A program made the position numbers and the translations under genes. A stretch of 10,031 bases of DNA from an uncultured Chthoniobacterales bacterium (GTDB lineage Bacteria > Verrucomicrobiota > Verrucomicrobiae > Chthoniobacterales > UBA10450). Location of the stretch: NCBI GenBank assembly GCA_955652855.1, contig CATPCN010000309.1, forward strand, positions 1 through 10,031. Reading direction: 5' to 3'. Below the pieces are notes generated by a model. It was not told where the DNA came from, ran no database searches, and saw nothing but the letters and a program-made list of their open reading frames with translations. Shown here piece after piece: positions 1 through 6,844 of this stretch (within the stretch, counting starts at the first letter, position 1; every line of letters starts with the position of its first letter).

Positions 1-164
1 ACTACGAAGTCGCCCGTATCAACGTGCGGCGTAAAAATCGTCTTCTCTTTTCCGCGGAGAAGATTCGCAGCTTTGACCGCGACTTGGCCGAGGGCCTGAT
101 CTTTCGCGTCGATAATCCACCACTTGCGCGGAACTTCGCTCGCTTTTGCAGAAAACGTTTTCAT
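1..164 (-). CDS. rplM: 50S ribosomal protein L13, N-terminal part (truncated by window edge)
   Basis: Reading leftward from the ATG at 164-162, the first 54 codons give a protein beginning [16 protein letters not shown]. It continues with [20 protein letters not shown] and a [10 protein letters not shown] segment. This is the characteristic N-terminus of ribosomal protein L13, an early-assembling large-subunit protein that binds 23S rRNA. The gene runs off the left edge, so the remaining ~90 residues and the usual partner rpsI (S9) are not visible. No clear Shine-Dalgarno precedes the ATG. A -35/-10 pair at 184-212 could start its transcript. The gene diverges from the CAP-domain gene at 318. 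The identification is secure from the L13 signature even though only about a third of the gene is present. Confidence 0.95.
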   Translation of the reverse strand, partial: MKTFSAKASEVPRKWWIIDAKDQALGQVAVKAANLLRGKEKTIFTPHVDTGDFV

Positions 165-183
165 TGGCCGGGAAAGGGCACGG

Positions 184-212
184 AAATTACGGGACGGGCG
201 CGGCGATGTCAA
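184..212 (-). promoter_or_regulatory. Candidate sigma-70 promoter for rplM
   Basis: On the minus strand there is a perfect TTGACA (-35, plus-strand 207-212). After a 17-base spacer comes TAATTT (-10, plus-strand 184-189). The predicted start lies near 177, giving rplM a leader of only about 13 bases. The -35 and the spacing are ideal, but the -10 matches the consensus at only three of six positions. Confidence 0.4.
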
Positions 213-267
213 CCCGCGGTGCGCAACTTGATTGGCAGCTTGAACGAGCGCGAATGAGTTCTGGCGG

Positions 268-279
268 CAAGATCGACAT
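268..279 (-). repeat. 12-mer ATGTCGATCTTG, copy 1 (intergenic)
   Basis: This is an exact copy, written CAAGATCGACAT on the plus strand. It lies in the gap between the divergent rplM and CAP-domain genes. It is one of six exact copies in the window. On its own strand it is preceded by C and followed by C. Confidence 0.75.
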
Positions 280-317
280 GAAAGAAATGGCGCCCAAGTT
301 GCTTTCTAGAAATTATA

Positions 318-979
318 ATGCGTATCAATCTTTCGATCTTGCTCTTCGGCCTTTCCTTTCATCTTGTTTCCGCCAGCGAGCGCCCGGTCGTCCCGCCCAA
401 CGGCGGCGCGATCATTCGTGAGATCAATCTCGCGCGCCAAAATCCCGCGCTGTATGCGACTTTCGTCGAGGAACTGCGTCCCTATTTTCATGATAACGCC
501 TTGTGCTGCCGGGACGCACGATGCGCCGGACACGCGAAGGCATTCGCGCGATCGATGAAGCGTCGCGATTTTTGCGCGGCGCTCAACCGCAACCAGCGTT
601 GAACATATCGCCCGGCATGTGCCGCGCGGCGGCAGATCATTGCGCTGACCAAGCCAACGGCCGGATGGGACACGGCGGAAGCAACTGGAGCAATCCCGGT
701 GGACGCATCAGCCGCTACGGCCGGTGGAGTATCGGTTGGGGCGAAAATATTGCCTACGGCCAGAAAAGTGCGCGCGACATTGTGCTCGCGTTAATCATTG
801 ATGACGGCGTTCGCGGTCGAGGTCATCGCAAAAATATTTTCAATCCGACCTTCGCCGTTGCGGGTGCCGCGGTCGGCGCGCATGCGGTCTATCAAACCGT
901 TTGCAGCATCGATTTCGCCGGCGGCTACGTCGAGCGTGGACAATCTGCGTCCGAGTCGCTTTTCGCGCGAAACTTCTAA
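318..979 (+). pseudogene. Secreted CAP/SCP-domain protein, interrupted by a frameshift
   Basis: Two reading frames together encode one CAP-superfamily (SCP/PR-1-like) protein of about 220 residues. The first frame starts at ATG 318 with a signal peptide (MRINLSILLFGLSFHLVSAS). It continues with a typical CAP opening helix (IIREINLARQNPALYATFVE) up to HDNAL near 502. The rest lies in the -1 frame from about 503 and carries the hallmark residues: His at 638-640, a MGHGG segment near 665-679, GENIAYG from 740, and the second His at 824-826 in GRGHRKNIFNP. The protein ends at 979. Restoring one base near 500-505 gives a continuous HDNALVLPGRT join. No slippery heptamer is visible, so the break is a recent inactivating deletion or a sequencing error. 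If only the second frame were translated (GTG at 503), the product would lack a secretion signal. CAP proteins are usually extracellular, and their role in bacteria is poorly known. Confidence 0.75.
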
Positions 980-1010
980 GTCGCGCGCGAACGTAGCGAC
1001 GCGGTTACGA

Positions 1011-1352
1011 TTAATCCTCGCCGTGCTCGTCCTTTTCGCCGGCTTTCATCTTGTCGATGACCGGCTGAATGGAAGGATCGGCTTTAAGCAGTGCGGCGTG
1101 CATCGCATCGAGAAACTCCTTGTGCGCCTGGCGCATCTTACTGTGCGCGGCTTGCACGGCCGGATCCTGTATCGCCTTTTGATGCGCGGCCCTCATTTTT
1201 TCGCGCTCGTCCGGCGAGAGATTCGCGAAACGCTCTCCATGATGCCCGTGCCATCCTTTTCCGGCATCCTTCGAGTCTTCGCCGAATGCGAATGGAACGA
1301 ACGAAAGAGACGCAGCCAGCATCGACATCGTAACCAATGATCTTATTTTCAT
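1011..1352 (-). CDS. Small secreted helical His-rich protein, function unknown
   Basis: This is a 113-residue protein. Residues 1-24 form a signal peptide (K-I-R start, hydrophobic core, A-F-G cleavage region). A short Gly/His patch (GKGWHGHHGE, about 31-40) follows. The rest is a charged helical region beginning LSPDEREKMRAAHQKA, rich in Lys, His and Met, with a DPSIQP segment near residue 92. Size, export signal and the LSPDER-like helical start resemble the Spy/CpxP/LTXXQ class of periplasmic stress or metal-binding proteins, but I cannot assign it to that family with certainty. An upstream in-frame TTG at 1382 would add ten residues. The ATG at 1352 is preferred because the signal peptide then starts properly. 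It converges on the CAP gene with a 31-base gap and diverges from proS. Confidence 0.7.
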   Translation of the reverse strand: MKIRSLVTMSMLAASLSFVPFAFGEDSKDAGKGWHGHHGERFANLSPDEREKMRAAHQKAIQDPAVQAAHSKMRQAHKEFLDAMHAALLKADPSIQPVIDKMKAGEKDEHGED

Positions 1353-1447
1353 GTTGAAGATAGAAACCCGAAGCCGCGCCAAAGTTGCGTTGCTTGCAGA
1401 AAAGGGCGCTGGTCATTTTGTTTTCGCGCGCTTAATTCCTTCTCGCG

Positions 1448-2977
1448 ATGTCGAACCCTGCCGCAAATAAAACTGCGATCACTCCGCGGCGTGAGGAGGA
1501 TTTTCCCGAGTGGTATCAGCAAGTCATTCGCGCCGCTGAACTCGCTGAGCCATCAGACGTGCGCGGTTGCATGGTCATTCGCCCCGGGGGTTTTGGCATT
1601 TGGGAAAATATGCAACGCCAGCTCGACGTCATGTTTCGCGCAACCGGACATCGCAACGCGTATTTCCCGCTTTTCATTCCACTGAGTTATTTCGCGAAGG
1701 AAGCGGAGCACGTGGAAGGCTTTGCCAAGGAATGCGCCGTCGTCACACACAGCCGGCTCGAAGTCGATGCCGATGGAAAAATGAAACCGGCGAACGCATT
1801 GAGCGAACCGCTGGTCGTTCGGCCGACGAGCGAAACAATCATCGGCGCGAGTTATGCGAAGTGGGTGCAATCATATCGCGATCTCCCGATCCTCATCAAT
1901 CAATGGGCGAATGTCGTCCGTTGGGAAATGCGGCCGCGCTTATTTTTGCGCACGACCGAATTTCTCTGGCAGGAGGGCCACACCGTTCACGAAACCGAAG
2001 CGGAAGCACGCGCCGAGACGAAGCAGATGCTCGATGTCTACGAAAAGTTCGTGCGCGATCATCTCGCCATTCCGGTTTACAGCGGCGAGAAATCGGAAAG
2101 CGAACGTTTTCCCGGCGCCGTGCAGACATTGTCGATCGAAGTGATGGTGCAGGACCGGAAAGCGATCCAGGCCGGCACGTCGCATTTTCTCGGTCAGAAT
2201 TTCTCGCGTGCGAGCGGGATTCAATTTCAAAATCGCGAAGGCAAACAGGAGTTTGGTTGGACGACCAGTTGGGGCATGAGCACGCGACTCGTCGGCACCG
2301 TCATCATGATGCACGGCGACGACGACGGACTCGTACTTCCGCCGCGCGTCGCACCGACGCATATCGTGATCCTGCCGATCACGCCGAAAGAGGAAACGCG
2401 TGCGGCCGTGCTGGAAGCGTGCGAGAAACTCGCGAACGAATTGCGCGACGTTCGTTATGTCGATGTACCGCTCGAGGTCGAAGTTGATCGGAGGGATTTG
2501 GGCGGCGGTGTAAAAAACTGGGAGTGGATCAAAAAAGGTGTGCCGTTGCGCGTCGAGATCGGCCCGCGCGATCTCGAGAAAAATTCCGTGGCAGTCTGCC
2601 GGCGCGATCAGCCAGTGAAAGCGAAGGAGTTTATGTCGATGCAGGAGTTCGTTCGCCGCGCGAAAGCGATCCTCGATTCAATCCAGGAAAATCTTCTCGA
2701 TCGGGCGAAAAAGTTCCGCGACGAAAACACACGCGCGATCGATTCGAAAAGAGATTTCTACGATTTCTTTACACCGAAGAATTCGTCGAAACCGGAAATT
2801 CACGGCGGCTTCGCGCTGGCACATTGGAACGGGTCGCGCGAAATCGAAAATCAAATTAAGAGCGACCTCAAAGTTACGATCCGCTGCATCCCGCTGGACG
2901 AATCCGCGGAATCGGGCCGCTGCATTTTTACGGGCGAACCGAGCACGCGCCGCGTCATTTGGGCGAAATCGTACTAA
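1448..2977 (+). CDS. proS: Prolyl-tRNA synthetase, archaeal/eukaryotic-type
   Basis: This 509-residue class II aminoacyl-tRNA synthetase charges tRNA-Pro with proline. The N-terminal catalytic core shows VIRPGGFGIWENMQ (43-56), RPTSE (125-129), a motif 2 region RPRLFLRTTEFLWQEGH (162-178) and motif 3 STRLVGTVIMMHGDDDGL (about 278-295). The anticodon-binding domain begins near THIVILPI. The protein ends in AKSY, and a C-terminal Tyr is typical of this ProRS form. It has no inserted editing domain and is shorter than the ~570-residue E. coli type, so it is the archaeal/eukaryotic-like form found in several bacterial phyla. Relatives with a C-terminal zinc site use four Cys. Only two Cys are visible here in the last 35 residues (RCIP, RCIF), so the site looks degenerate. 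A glutaredoxin gene follows. Confidence 0.95.
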   Translation: MSNPAANKTAITPRREEDFPEWYQQVIRAAELAEPSDVRGCMVIRPGGFGIWENMQRQLDVMFRATGHRNAYFPLFIPLSYFAKEAEHVEGFAKECAVVTHSRLEVDADGKMKPANALSEPLVVRPTSETIIGASYAKWVQSYRDLPILINQWANVVRWEMRPRLFLRTTEFLWQEGHTVHETEAEARAETKQMLDVYEKFVRDHLAIPVYSGEKSESERFPGAVQTLSIEVMVQDRKAIQAGTSHFLGQNFSRASGIQFQNREGKQEFGWTTSWGMSTRLVGTVIMMHGDDDGLVLPPRVAPTHIVILPITPKEETRAAVLEACEKLANELRDVRYVDVPLEVEVDRRDLGGGVKNWEWIKKGVPLRVEIGPRDLEKNSVAVCRRDQPVKAKEFMSMQEFVRRAKAILDSIQENLLDRAKKFRDENTRAIDSKRDFYDFFTPKNSSKPEIHGGFALAHWNGSREIENQIKSDLKVTIRCIPLDESAESGRCIFTGEPSTRRVIWAKSY

Positions 2978-3024
2978 TTATTCCGCTGGTTGACGCGCTG
3001 GACAGCGCCGTTTTAATTCCCGAG

Positions 3025-3276
3025 GTGACGACGGACCTGAAACTTTACAGCCGCGAATGGTGTTCGTGGTGCATTGACGCGAAGGAGTATCTCACCGAGA
3101 AGGGTTACCGCTTCGATCTGATCGATGTCGGCAGAGATCGACAGGCCTACGAGGAGATGAAAGAACTTTCCGATCAAACTTACGTCCCTACTCTCGTCGC
3201 CGGAGATGAAGTGCTTGCGAATTTCGATACCGATCAGCTCGACAAATTTTTGCGCGAGCATCAGATCGAACCTTAA
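3025..3276 (+). CDS. Glutaredoxin-family thiol-disulfide oxidoreductase
   Basis: This 83-residue protein has the size and order of a minimal glutaredoxin fold. A first strand (LKLYSREW) leads into a redox-type CxxC (C13-S-W-C16) at the start of helix 1, then KEYLTEKGYRFDLIDV. A cis-proline loop (T-Y-V-P55-T-L) follows, then VAGDEVLANFDTDQLDKFL. It probably reduces protein or small-molecule disulfides in the cytoplasm; the partner is unknown. The CSWC pair differs from the classical CPYC. The GTG at 3025 is chosen because the fold begins directly after it. An in-frame TTG at 2959, inside the proS end, would add 22 residues with no domain content. The TAA overlaps the ATG of the next gene by one base, suggesting translational coupling. 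Confidence 0.8.
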   Translation: MTTDLKLYSREWCSWCIDAKEYLTEKGYRFDLIDVGRDRQAYEEMKELSDQTYVPTLVAGDEVLANFDTDQLDKFLREHQIEP

Positions 3277-4091
3277 TGCTCTTCGGCCTTTTCCTTACAC
3301 TTGGCGTTGCTGTTCTCAGCGTCGCCCTGCGTAGTTACCAAACTTCCTTCGCGCAAAAAGCGGGAGCGGTCGGCATTCTCATTTCGTCATTTCTCGCGAT
3401 TTATTTCGCGACCGGGAGTTGGGTGCTCGGTTTGCTCGCGGCCCTCAGCTGGTTGTTCCTGCCGTGGTTGGAAATTCTCACGCGCATTCGCGCGCTGCGT
3501 TTGCCGCGGGAAAAAACGCTGCGGCCGAAAAGCCCGCCATCCTCCGATATTTTTCCGACGCTCAACGAAATTACGCGCGAGATTGAGAACGAAGGTTTCG
3601 TCCACGTTAATGACGCCGGTTGGGATTGGGAGGATTACCGCCAGTTTTTCCGGCTTTTTTACAAAGAAGAAGATCGCGCGCAGGCCACAATTTGTTTGAA
3701 CGAGCAAAACGATCTCTCGTTTTATTACCTGCGAATTTCATCACGCGCGCAGGACGGTATTATCTGGACGACGTGGAATTATCCACTTTCCTACGGATTA
3801 AAACTCACGCCGGCATTCCGGATCAATCGGCAGCGGCCGGATGACTCGTTCTGGCAGCTTTATCAAAGTCACAAGGAATTCCTGCGACTCCATCAAGTGG
3901 AAACGCGCGTGATTAACCCGATGGATGAAGACCGGATCCAGCTCGAGATTGAAAAAGATTTGCGCGATCAAATCACACACAACATCGAGAAAGGCGTGCT
4001 CACGCAAACGCCGGCGGGCGACGTCAAATATTCCTGGCGCGGGATGATTTATCTCTGGTGCCAGTTTCTACTCGATCTGGTGCGCCTGTAG
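3276..4091 (+). CDS. Membrane protein of unknown function
   Basis: This 271-residue protein has a hydrophobic N-terminus: residues 1-18 form one likely membrane segment and about 28-68 hold one or two more. A basic linker (RIRALRLPREKTLRPKS, from about 70) and a soluble domain follow. That domain is rich in aromatic and acidic residues: GWDWEDYRQFFRLFYKEEDR, a WTTWNYPLSYG segment, and a long acidic-basic helix near ENPMD-like residues DEDRIQLEIEKDLRD. The C-terminus is again aromatic (WRGMIYLWCQFLLDL). I recognise no known family. The ATG overlaps the glutaredoxin stop (TAATG), so the two genes are probably co-translated from one transcript that may start before proS. It is most likely a lineage-restricted inner-membrane protein with a cytoplasmic domain. 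Confidence 0.75.
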   Translation: MLFGLFLTLGVAVLSVALRSYQTSFAQKAGAVGILISSFLAIYFATGSWVLGLLAALSWLFLPWLEILTRIRALRLPREKTLRPKSPPSSDIFPTLNEITREIENEGFVHVNDAGWDWEDYRQFFRLFYKEEDRAQATICLNEQNDLSFYYLRISSRAQDGIIWTTWNYPLSYGLKLTPAFRINRQRPDDSFWQLYQSHKEFLRLHQVETRVINPMDEDRIQLEIEKDLRDQITHNIEKGVLTQTPAGDVKYSWRGMIYLWCQFLLDLVRL

Positions 4092-4110
4092 TCGCTGTCG
4101 CTGACCGCGA

Positions 4111-4195
4111 TGTCATCCCGAGCGAATGCGAGGGATCTCACGAAGTGTCACGCGTTTTCTAATTTGAGAGATTCCTCGCTCCGCTCGGAATGACA
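4111..4195. repeat. REP-like inverted repeat between convergent genes
   Basis: The left arm is 4111-4140 (TGTCATCCCGAGCG... to GGATCTCA). Its imperfect reverse complement is the right arm at about 4165-4195 (...CCGCTCGGAATGACA). The arms are about 30 bases, differ by a few substitutions and short indels, and are separated by about 25 bases. RNA from either strand would form a long hairpin. It sits between the membrane-protein gene (ends 4091) and frr (ends 4275), the usual position for dispersed palindromic REP/MITE-like elements. It may also stop transcription from both sides. Very similar TGTCAT..CGAGCG palindromes recur in soil-bacterium genomes, as I recall, but I could not check this. 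Confidence 0.8.
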
Positions 4196-4249
4196 CCCAG
4201 CGCGGTATAATTATCCGCGCGTCGCGCTTACAATTGTCGATCCAAAAAT

Positions 4250-4261
4250 ATGTCGATCTTG
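4250..4261 (+). repeat. 12-mer ATGTCGATCTTG, copy 2 (intergenic)
   Basis: This is an exact copy just beyond the frr stop codon, in the convergent gap. Its last four bases form the start of a small hairpin, CTTGC-GCG-GCAAG (4258-4270). On the frr transcript that hairpin is followed by an ATTTTT run, so it could be a weak terminator for the leftward cluster. Confidence 0.75.
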
Positions 4262-4274
4262 CGCGGCAAGCGCG

Positions 4275-4835
4275 TCAGACCTTCATGATCTCGTTTTCTT
4301 TGCGCTCGAGATGATCGTCCACTGATTTCACAAAACGATCGGTCAACTTTTGCACATTAGCCTCGAGATCGTGCAAGCCGTCTTCCGTAAGTTCGCCTGA
4401 TTTTTGCAATTTCTTCGCTTCATCCATGGCGGTGCGACGATTGTTGCGCACGCGCACGCGCGCTTCCTCCGCCATTTTGCCTAACGAGCGCACGAGATCC
4501 TTGCGCCGCTCTTCCGAAAGCTCCGGAATCGGAAGCCGAATAATTTTTCCATCGACCGCTGGCGTGATTCCGATTTTCGATTCGCTGAGCGCTTTCTCGA
4601 TGTCGCGCACCGTGCCCGCGTCGAACGGTTGCACTACGAGCAGCCGCGGCTCCGGCGTCGTGATGAGCGCGAGCTGTTTTAATTTCATGGTCGAGCCATA
4701 GGCTTGCACGTTCACATTTTCCACGAGTGCCGGCGAAGCCTTTCCCGTGCGCACCGCGGAAAATTCGTGCACCATGTAATCCACGCTTTTTTCCATGGCC
4801 ATTTCGGCTTCGAGAAGAATGTCGTCGCTGCTCAT
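4275..4835 (-). CDS. frr: Ribosome recycling factor
   Basis: This 186-residue protein matches the usual ~185-residue length of RRF, which works with EF-G to split post-termination ribosomes in the cytoplasm. The features are the helical domain start (MEKSVDYMVHEFSAVRTGKA), the conserved RTGKASPALVENVNVQAYGS segment, the LLVVQPFDAGTV strand region, and the C-terminal helix containing VRVRNNRR, KLQKSGELTED and LTDRFVKSVDDHLERKENEIMKV. It starts at ATG 4835, 24 bases after the pyrH stop. The pyrH-frr pair is conserved in most bacteria. It is the last gene of the leftward cluster and is followed by a small hairpin, a 12-mer copy and the REP-like repeat. Confidence 0.97.
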   Translation of the reverse strand: MSSDDILLEAEMAMEKSVDYMVHEFSAVRTGKASPALVENVNVQAYGSTMKLKQLALITTPEPRLLVVQPFDAGTVRDIEKALSESKIGITPAVDGKIIRLPIPELSEERRKDLVRSLGKMAEEARVRVRNNRRTAMDEAKKLQKSGELTEDGLHDLEANVQKLTDRFVKSVDDHLERKENEIMKV

Positions 4836-4859
4836 ACGGCAAATTTTATTGAAGCGCCC

Positions 4860-5585
4860 TCAATCGCAAACCATCGTCCCGACTTTTTTCCCCAGGAGGA
4901 TGTCGCGAATGTTGCTCGGATGATTCATATCGAAAACGACAATCGGGATTTTGTTGTCCATACAAAGACTGAACGCGGTTGAGTCCATCACTTTCAGTCG
5001 CTTGGTCAACGCTTCGCCGTAAGTGATGTGTTCATAACGCTTGGCTTTTGGATCGACAGTGGGATCGCGATCGTAAACGCCGTCAACTTTTGTCGCCTTC
5101 AAAATAATGTCGGCGCGAATCTCGCTCGCGCGCAACGCGGCCGTTGTGTCGGTGGAAAAATAAGGATTGCCCGTGCCGGCGACGAAAATGACAACGCGCT
5201 TAAGTTCCAAATGACGAATGGCGCGGCCGAGGATAAACGGCTCGGCCACATTTTTCATTTCGATTGCAGTTTGCACGCGCGTCTCAACGCCGAGTTGCAC
5301 CAGTGCGCTTTGCAATGCCATGCCATTGATCACGGTGGCGAGCATGCCCATGTAATCCGCGGTCGTGCGGTCCATTCCGCGATCGGCCGCGGCCAGACCG
5401 CGCCAAATATTTCCGCCGCCGATCACCACTGAAACTTGCACGCCAAGATTGCGCGCTTCCTTGATGCGCTCGGCGATTTCACGCACGACCGGCGGGGAAA
5501 TGTTTTCGCGTCCGCCGCGCTCACGCAACGCTTCGCCGCTCAATTTGAGAACGATGCGTTTGTACGCGGGAGCTTCCGTCTTCAT
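4860..5585 (-). CDS. pyrH: Uridylate (UMP) kinase
   Basis: This 241-residue cytoplasmic enzyme phosphorylates UMP to UDP in pyrimidine nucleotide synthesis. It belongs to the amino-acid kinase fold, not the adenylate-kinase fold. Visible motifs are KLSGEAL near the N-terminus, [43 protein letters not shown] and [13 protein letters not shown], all typical of bacterial PyrH. The ATG at 5585 puts the protein start a few residues before the first strand ([12 protein letters not shown]). An in-frame TTG at 5600 would add five residues and is less likely. It lies 68 bases after fmt and 24 bases before frr. Confidence 0.96.
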   Translation of the reverse strand: MKTEAPAYKRIVLKLSGEALRERGGRENISPPVVREIAERIKEARNLGVQVSVVIGGGNIWRGLAAADRGMDRTTADYMGMLATVINGMALQSALVQLGVETRVQTAIEMKNVAEPFILGRAIRHLELKRVVIFVAGTGNPYFSTDTTAALRASEIRADIILKATKVDGVYDRDPTVDPKAKRYEHITYGEALTKRLKVMDSTAFSLCMDNKIPIVVFDMNHPSNIRDILLGKKVGTMVCD

Positions 5586-5653
5586 GGTCAGCAAGATCAA
5601 ACAGAACGGCGCGCCATTTTGAAAGCAAAATGGTATAGGGAGCGTGTCATCCC

Positions 5654-6592
5654 TTATTGGGCGATTTGCAAACGATCTGGAAATCCGCGCGCGAATTCGC
5701 TCGCGCTCATCCGTCGTCTTCCCTCGAGTTGCACTTCGCGTAACGAGAGCGCGCGATCTTTTGTGGCGACGATGATTTCATCTTTATCGGCGCGAACGAT
5801 TTCGCCGGCCCTGCCGTTAAGATCGACAATTTTTGCGCCGAAAATTTTCAACTTGGACTCGCGGCCCGCACTATCAATCAGCCGCGCGAACGCGCCCGGC
5901 CACGGATTGAACGCGCGAATTTTTGGCTCGATGATTTCCGCTGGTTCCGACCAATCAATTTTTCCATCGTCGCGATTTAACTTCGGCGCATAAGTGGCAA
6001 GCGCGTTGTCTTGCGGAATGCGCGGCGCATTTCCAGCGGCAAGCAGTCGCAACGACTCGCGCAAAGCGTCCGGCGCAATTTCGGCGAGCCGATCGTGCAA
6101 CGATCCGCCGGTGTCGTTAGGCGATATGTCGATCTTGCGCTGCAAGAGCATATCGCCCGTATCGAGTCCTTCAGCCATGTACATCACGGTGATTCCCGTC
6201 TCGCGATCGCCTGCGACGATCGCGGCTTGGATCGGCGACGCGCCGCGATGACGCGGGAGCAGCGATGCGTGCAAGTTCAGACAAGCGACCCGCGGAATCT
6301 CGAGCACCGCACTCGGTAAGATTTGGCCATAGGCCATCACCACGATGACATCCGGTGCGAGCGCGCGAATTTCTTCGATTGCATCTCGATCCTTGATGCG
6401 CGCCGGTTGCAAGATCGACATGTTTTTTCCAGCGAGCGCGGCTTTGATCGGCGGCGGCGTGATTTTTTGATCGCGGCCAGTCGGTTTGTCCGGTTGTGTG
6501 ACGACGCCTACGAGGTCGTGCTCTTTCGAATCGAGCAGCGAATGCAAGACCGGGATTCCGATTTCGCCCGTCCCGATGAAAACGACGCGCAT
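5654..6592 (-). CDS. fmt: Methionyl-tRNA formyltransferase
   Basis: This 312-residue enzyme transfers a formyl group from 10-formyl-tetrahydrofolate to Met-tRNA(fMet) for translation initiation. The N-terminal Rossmann-like domain begins [19 protein letters not shown]. The formyltransferase signature [13 protein letters not shown] is present. The catalytic triad falls at N106, H108 (LNLH) and D144 (GLDTGD), the same numbers as in the E. coli enzyme. The C-terminal tRNA-binding domain includes [12 protein letters not shown]. The ATG at 6592 is 6 bases after the stop of the small CxxC protein, so they are cotranscribed. Two exact copies of the 12-mer lie inside this gene, in opposite orientations. 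No deformylase gene (def), a common neighbour, is seen in the window. Confidence 0.97.
   Translation of the reverse strand: MRVVFIGTGEIGIPVLHSLLDSKEHDLVGVVTQPDKPTGRDQKITPPPIKAALAGKNMSILQPARIKDRDAIEEIRALAPDVIVVMAYGQILPSAVLEIPRVACLNLHASLLPRHRGASPIQAAIVAGDRETGITVMYMAEGLDTGDMLLQRKIDISPNDTGGSLHDRLAEIAPDALRESLRLLAAGNAPRIPQDNALATYAPKLNRDDGKIDWSEPAEIIEPKIRAFNPWPGAFARLIDSAGRESKLKIFGAKIVDLNGRAGEIVRADKDEIIVATKDRALSLREVQLEGRRRMSASEFARGFPDRLQIAQ
6126..6137 (+). repeat. 12-mer ATGTCGATCTTG, copy 3 (inside fmt, antisense)
   Basis: This is an exact copy on the strand opposite fmt. The fmt codons across it read R-K-I-D-I, so it sits in a codon phase different from the other two coding copies. It is followed by CGC-TGCAAG, giving a CTTGC-GCT-GCAAG mini-hairpin like that at copy 2. 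Confidence 0.75.
6410..6421 (-). repeat. 12-mer ATGTCGATCTTG, copy 4 (inside fmt, sense)
   Basis: This is an exact copy on the coding strand of fmt, read as the codons M-S-I-L. The flanks are AAAAC before and CAACC after on its own strand. Confidence 0.75.
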
Positions 6593-6598
6593 CGCGCG

Positions 6599-6844
6599 TT
6601 AATGCAGCAAAGTTTGCGCAGACATGCGTCGCGGACGCCGCGCGTTCATCGCTCGCGCCGTCAATTTATCGCCGGCGGTCACTTCGCGTTGACCAACCGA
6701 TGAGGCGCAATCGGTGCAGAGATAATCGAAAATTTCTTTGTCCGGCAGGACTAGGAGCAGCCGCTCGCGCACCGGCATCGCGGCTTTGCATTGTTCGCAA
6801 TAGAGGCTGGACGCGGTGAAATTTTCAAACTGCTGCTGGCTCAT
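6599..6844 (-). CDS. Small two-CxxC (zinc-ribbon-like) protein, function unknown
   Basis: This 81-residue protein has two Cys pairs, C16-E-Q-C19 and C43-T-D-C46, separated by 23 residues. The spacing fits one structural zinc site (zinc-ribbon or rubredoxin-like knuckles). The segment between them is hydrophobic and charged (VRERLLLVLPDKEIFDYL). The C-terminal ~30 residues are basic (NARRPRRM), which could bind nucleic acid. The ATG at 6844 lies inside the last codons of adk (20-base overlap), and the stop is 6 bases before fmt, so the gene is embedded in the adk-fmt transcript. That context suggests a link to translation or RNA, but this is inference. In-frame ATG at 6859 would add five residues. 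Confidence 0.72.
   Translation of the reverse strand: MSQQQFENFTASSLYCEQCKAAMPVRERLLLVLPDKEIFDYLCTDCASSVGQREVTAGDKLTARAMNARRPRRMSAQTLLH

Noticed and set aside
314..319. Perfect TATAAT overlapping the ATG of the CAP-domain gene
   Set aside because: A promoter -10 here would start RNA about 7 bases downstream, inside the gene and past its signal-peptide start. No -35 lies at a proper distance upstream.
498..506. Programmed -1 ribosomal frameshift in the CAP-domain gene
   Set aside because: There is no X-XXY-YYZ slippery heptamer and no evident downstream pseudoknot. A one-base deletion or sequencing error is simpler.
1050..1065. CATCTTGTCGATGA near the small secreted gene as another 12-mer copy
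   Set aside because: It has the halves in the wrong order and matches neither strand of ATGTCGATCTTG.
1567..2487. 306-codon open frame on the plus strand inside proS
   Set aside because: It is in a shifted frame of proS, Arg/Ser/His-rich with no recognisable motif. Long shadow frames are expected at this base composition.
4704..5432. Open frames on the plus strand opposite frr and pyrH
   Set aside because: They are His/Asn-rich shadows of highly conserved genes with no family features.
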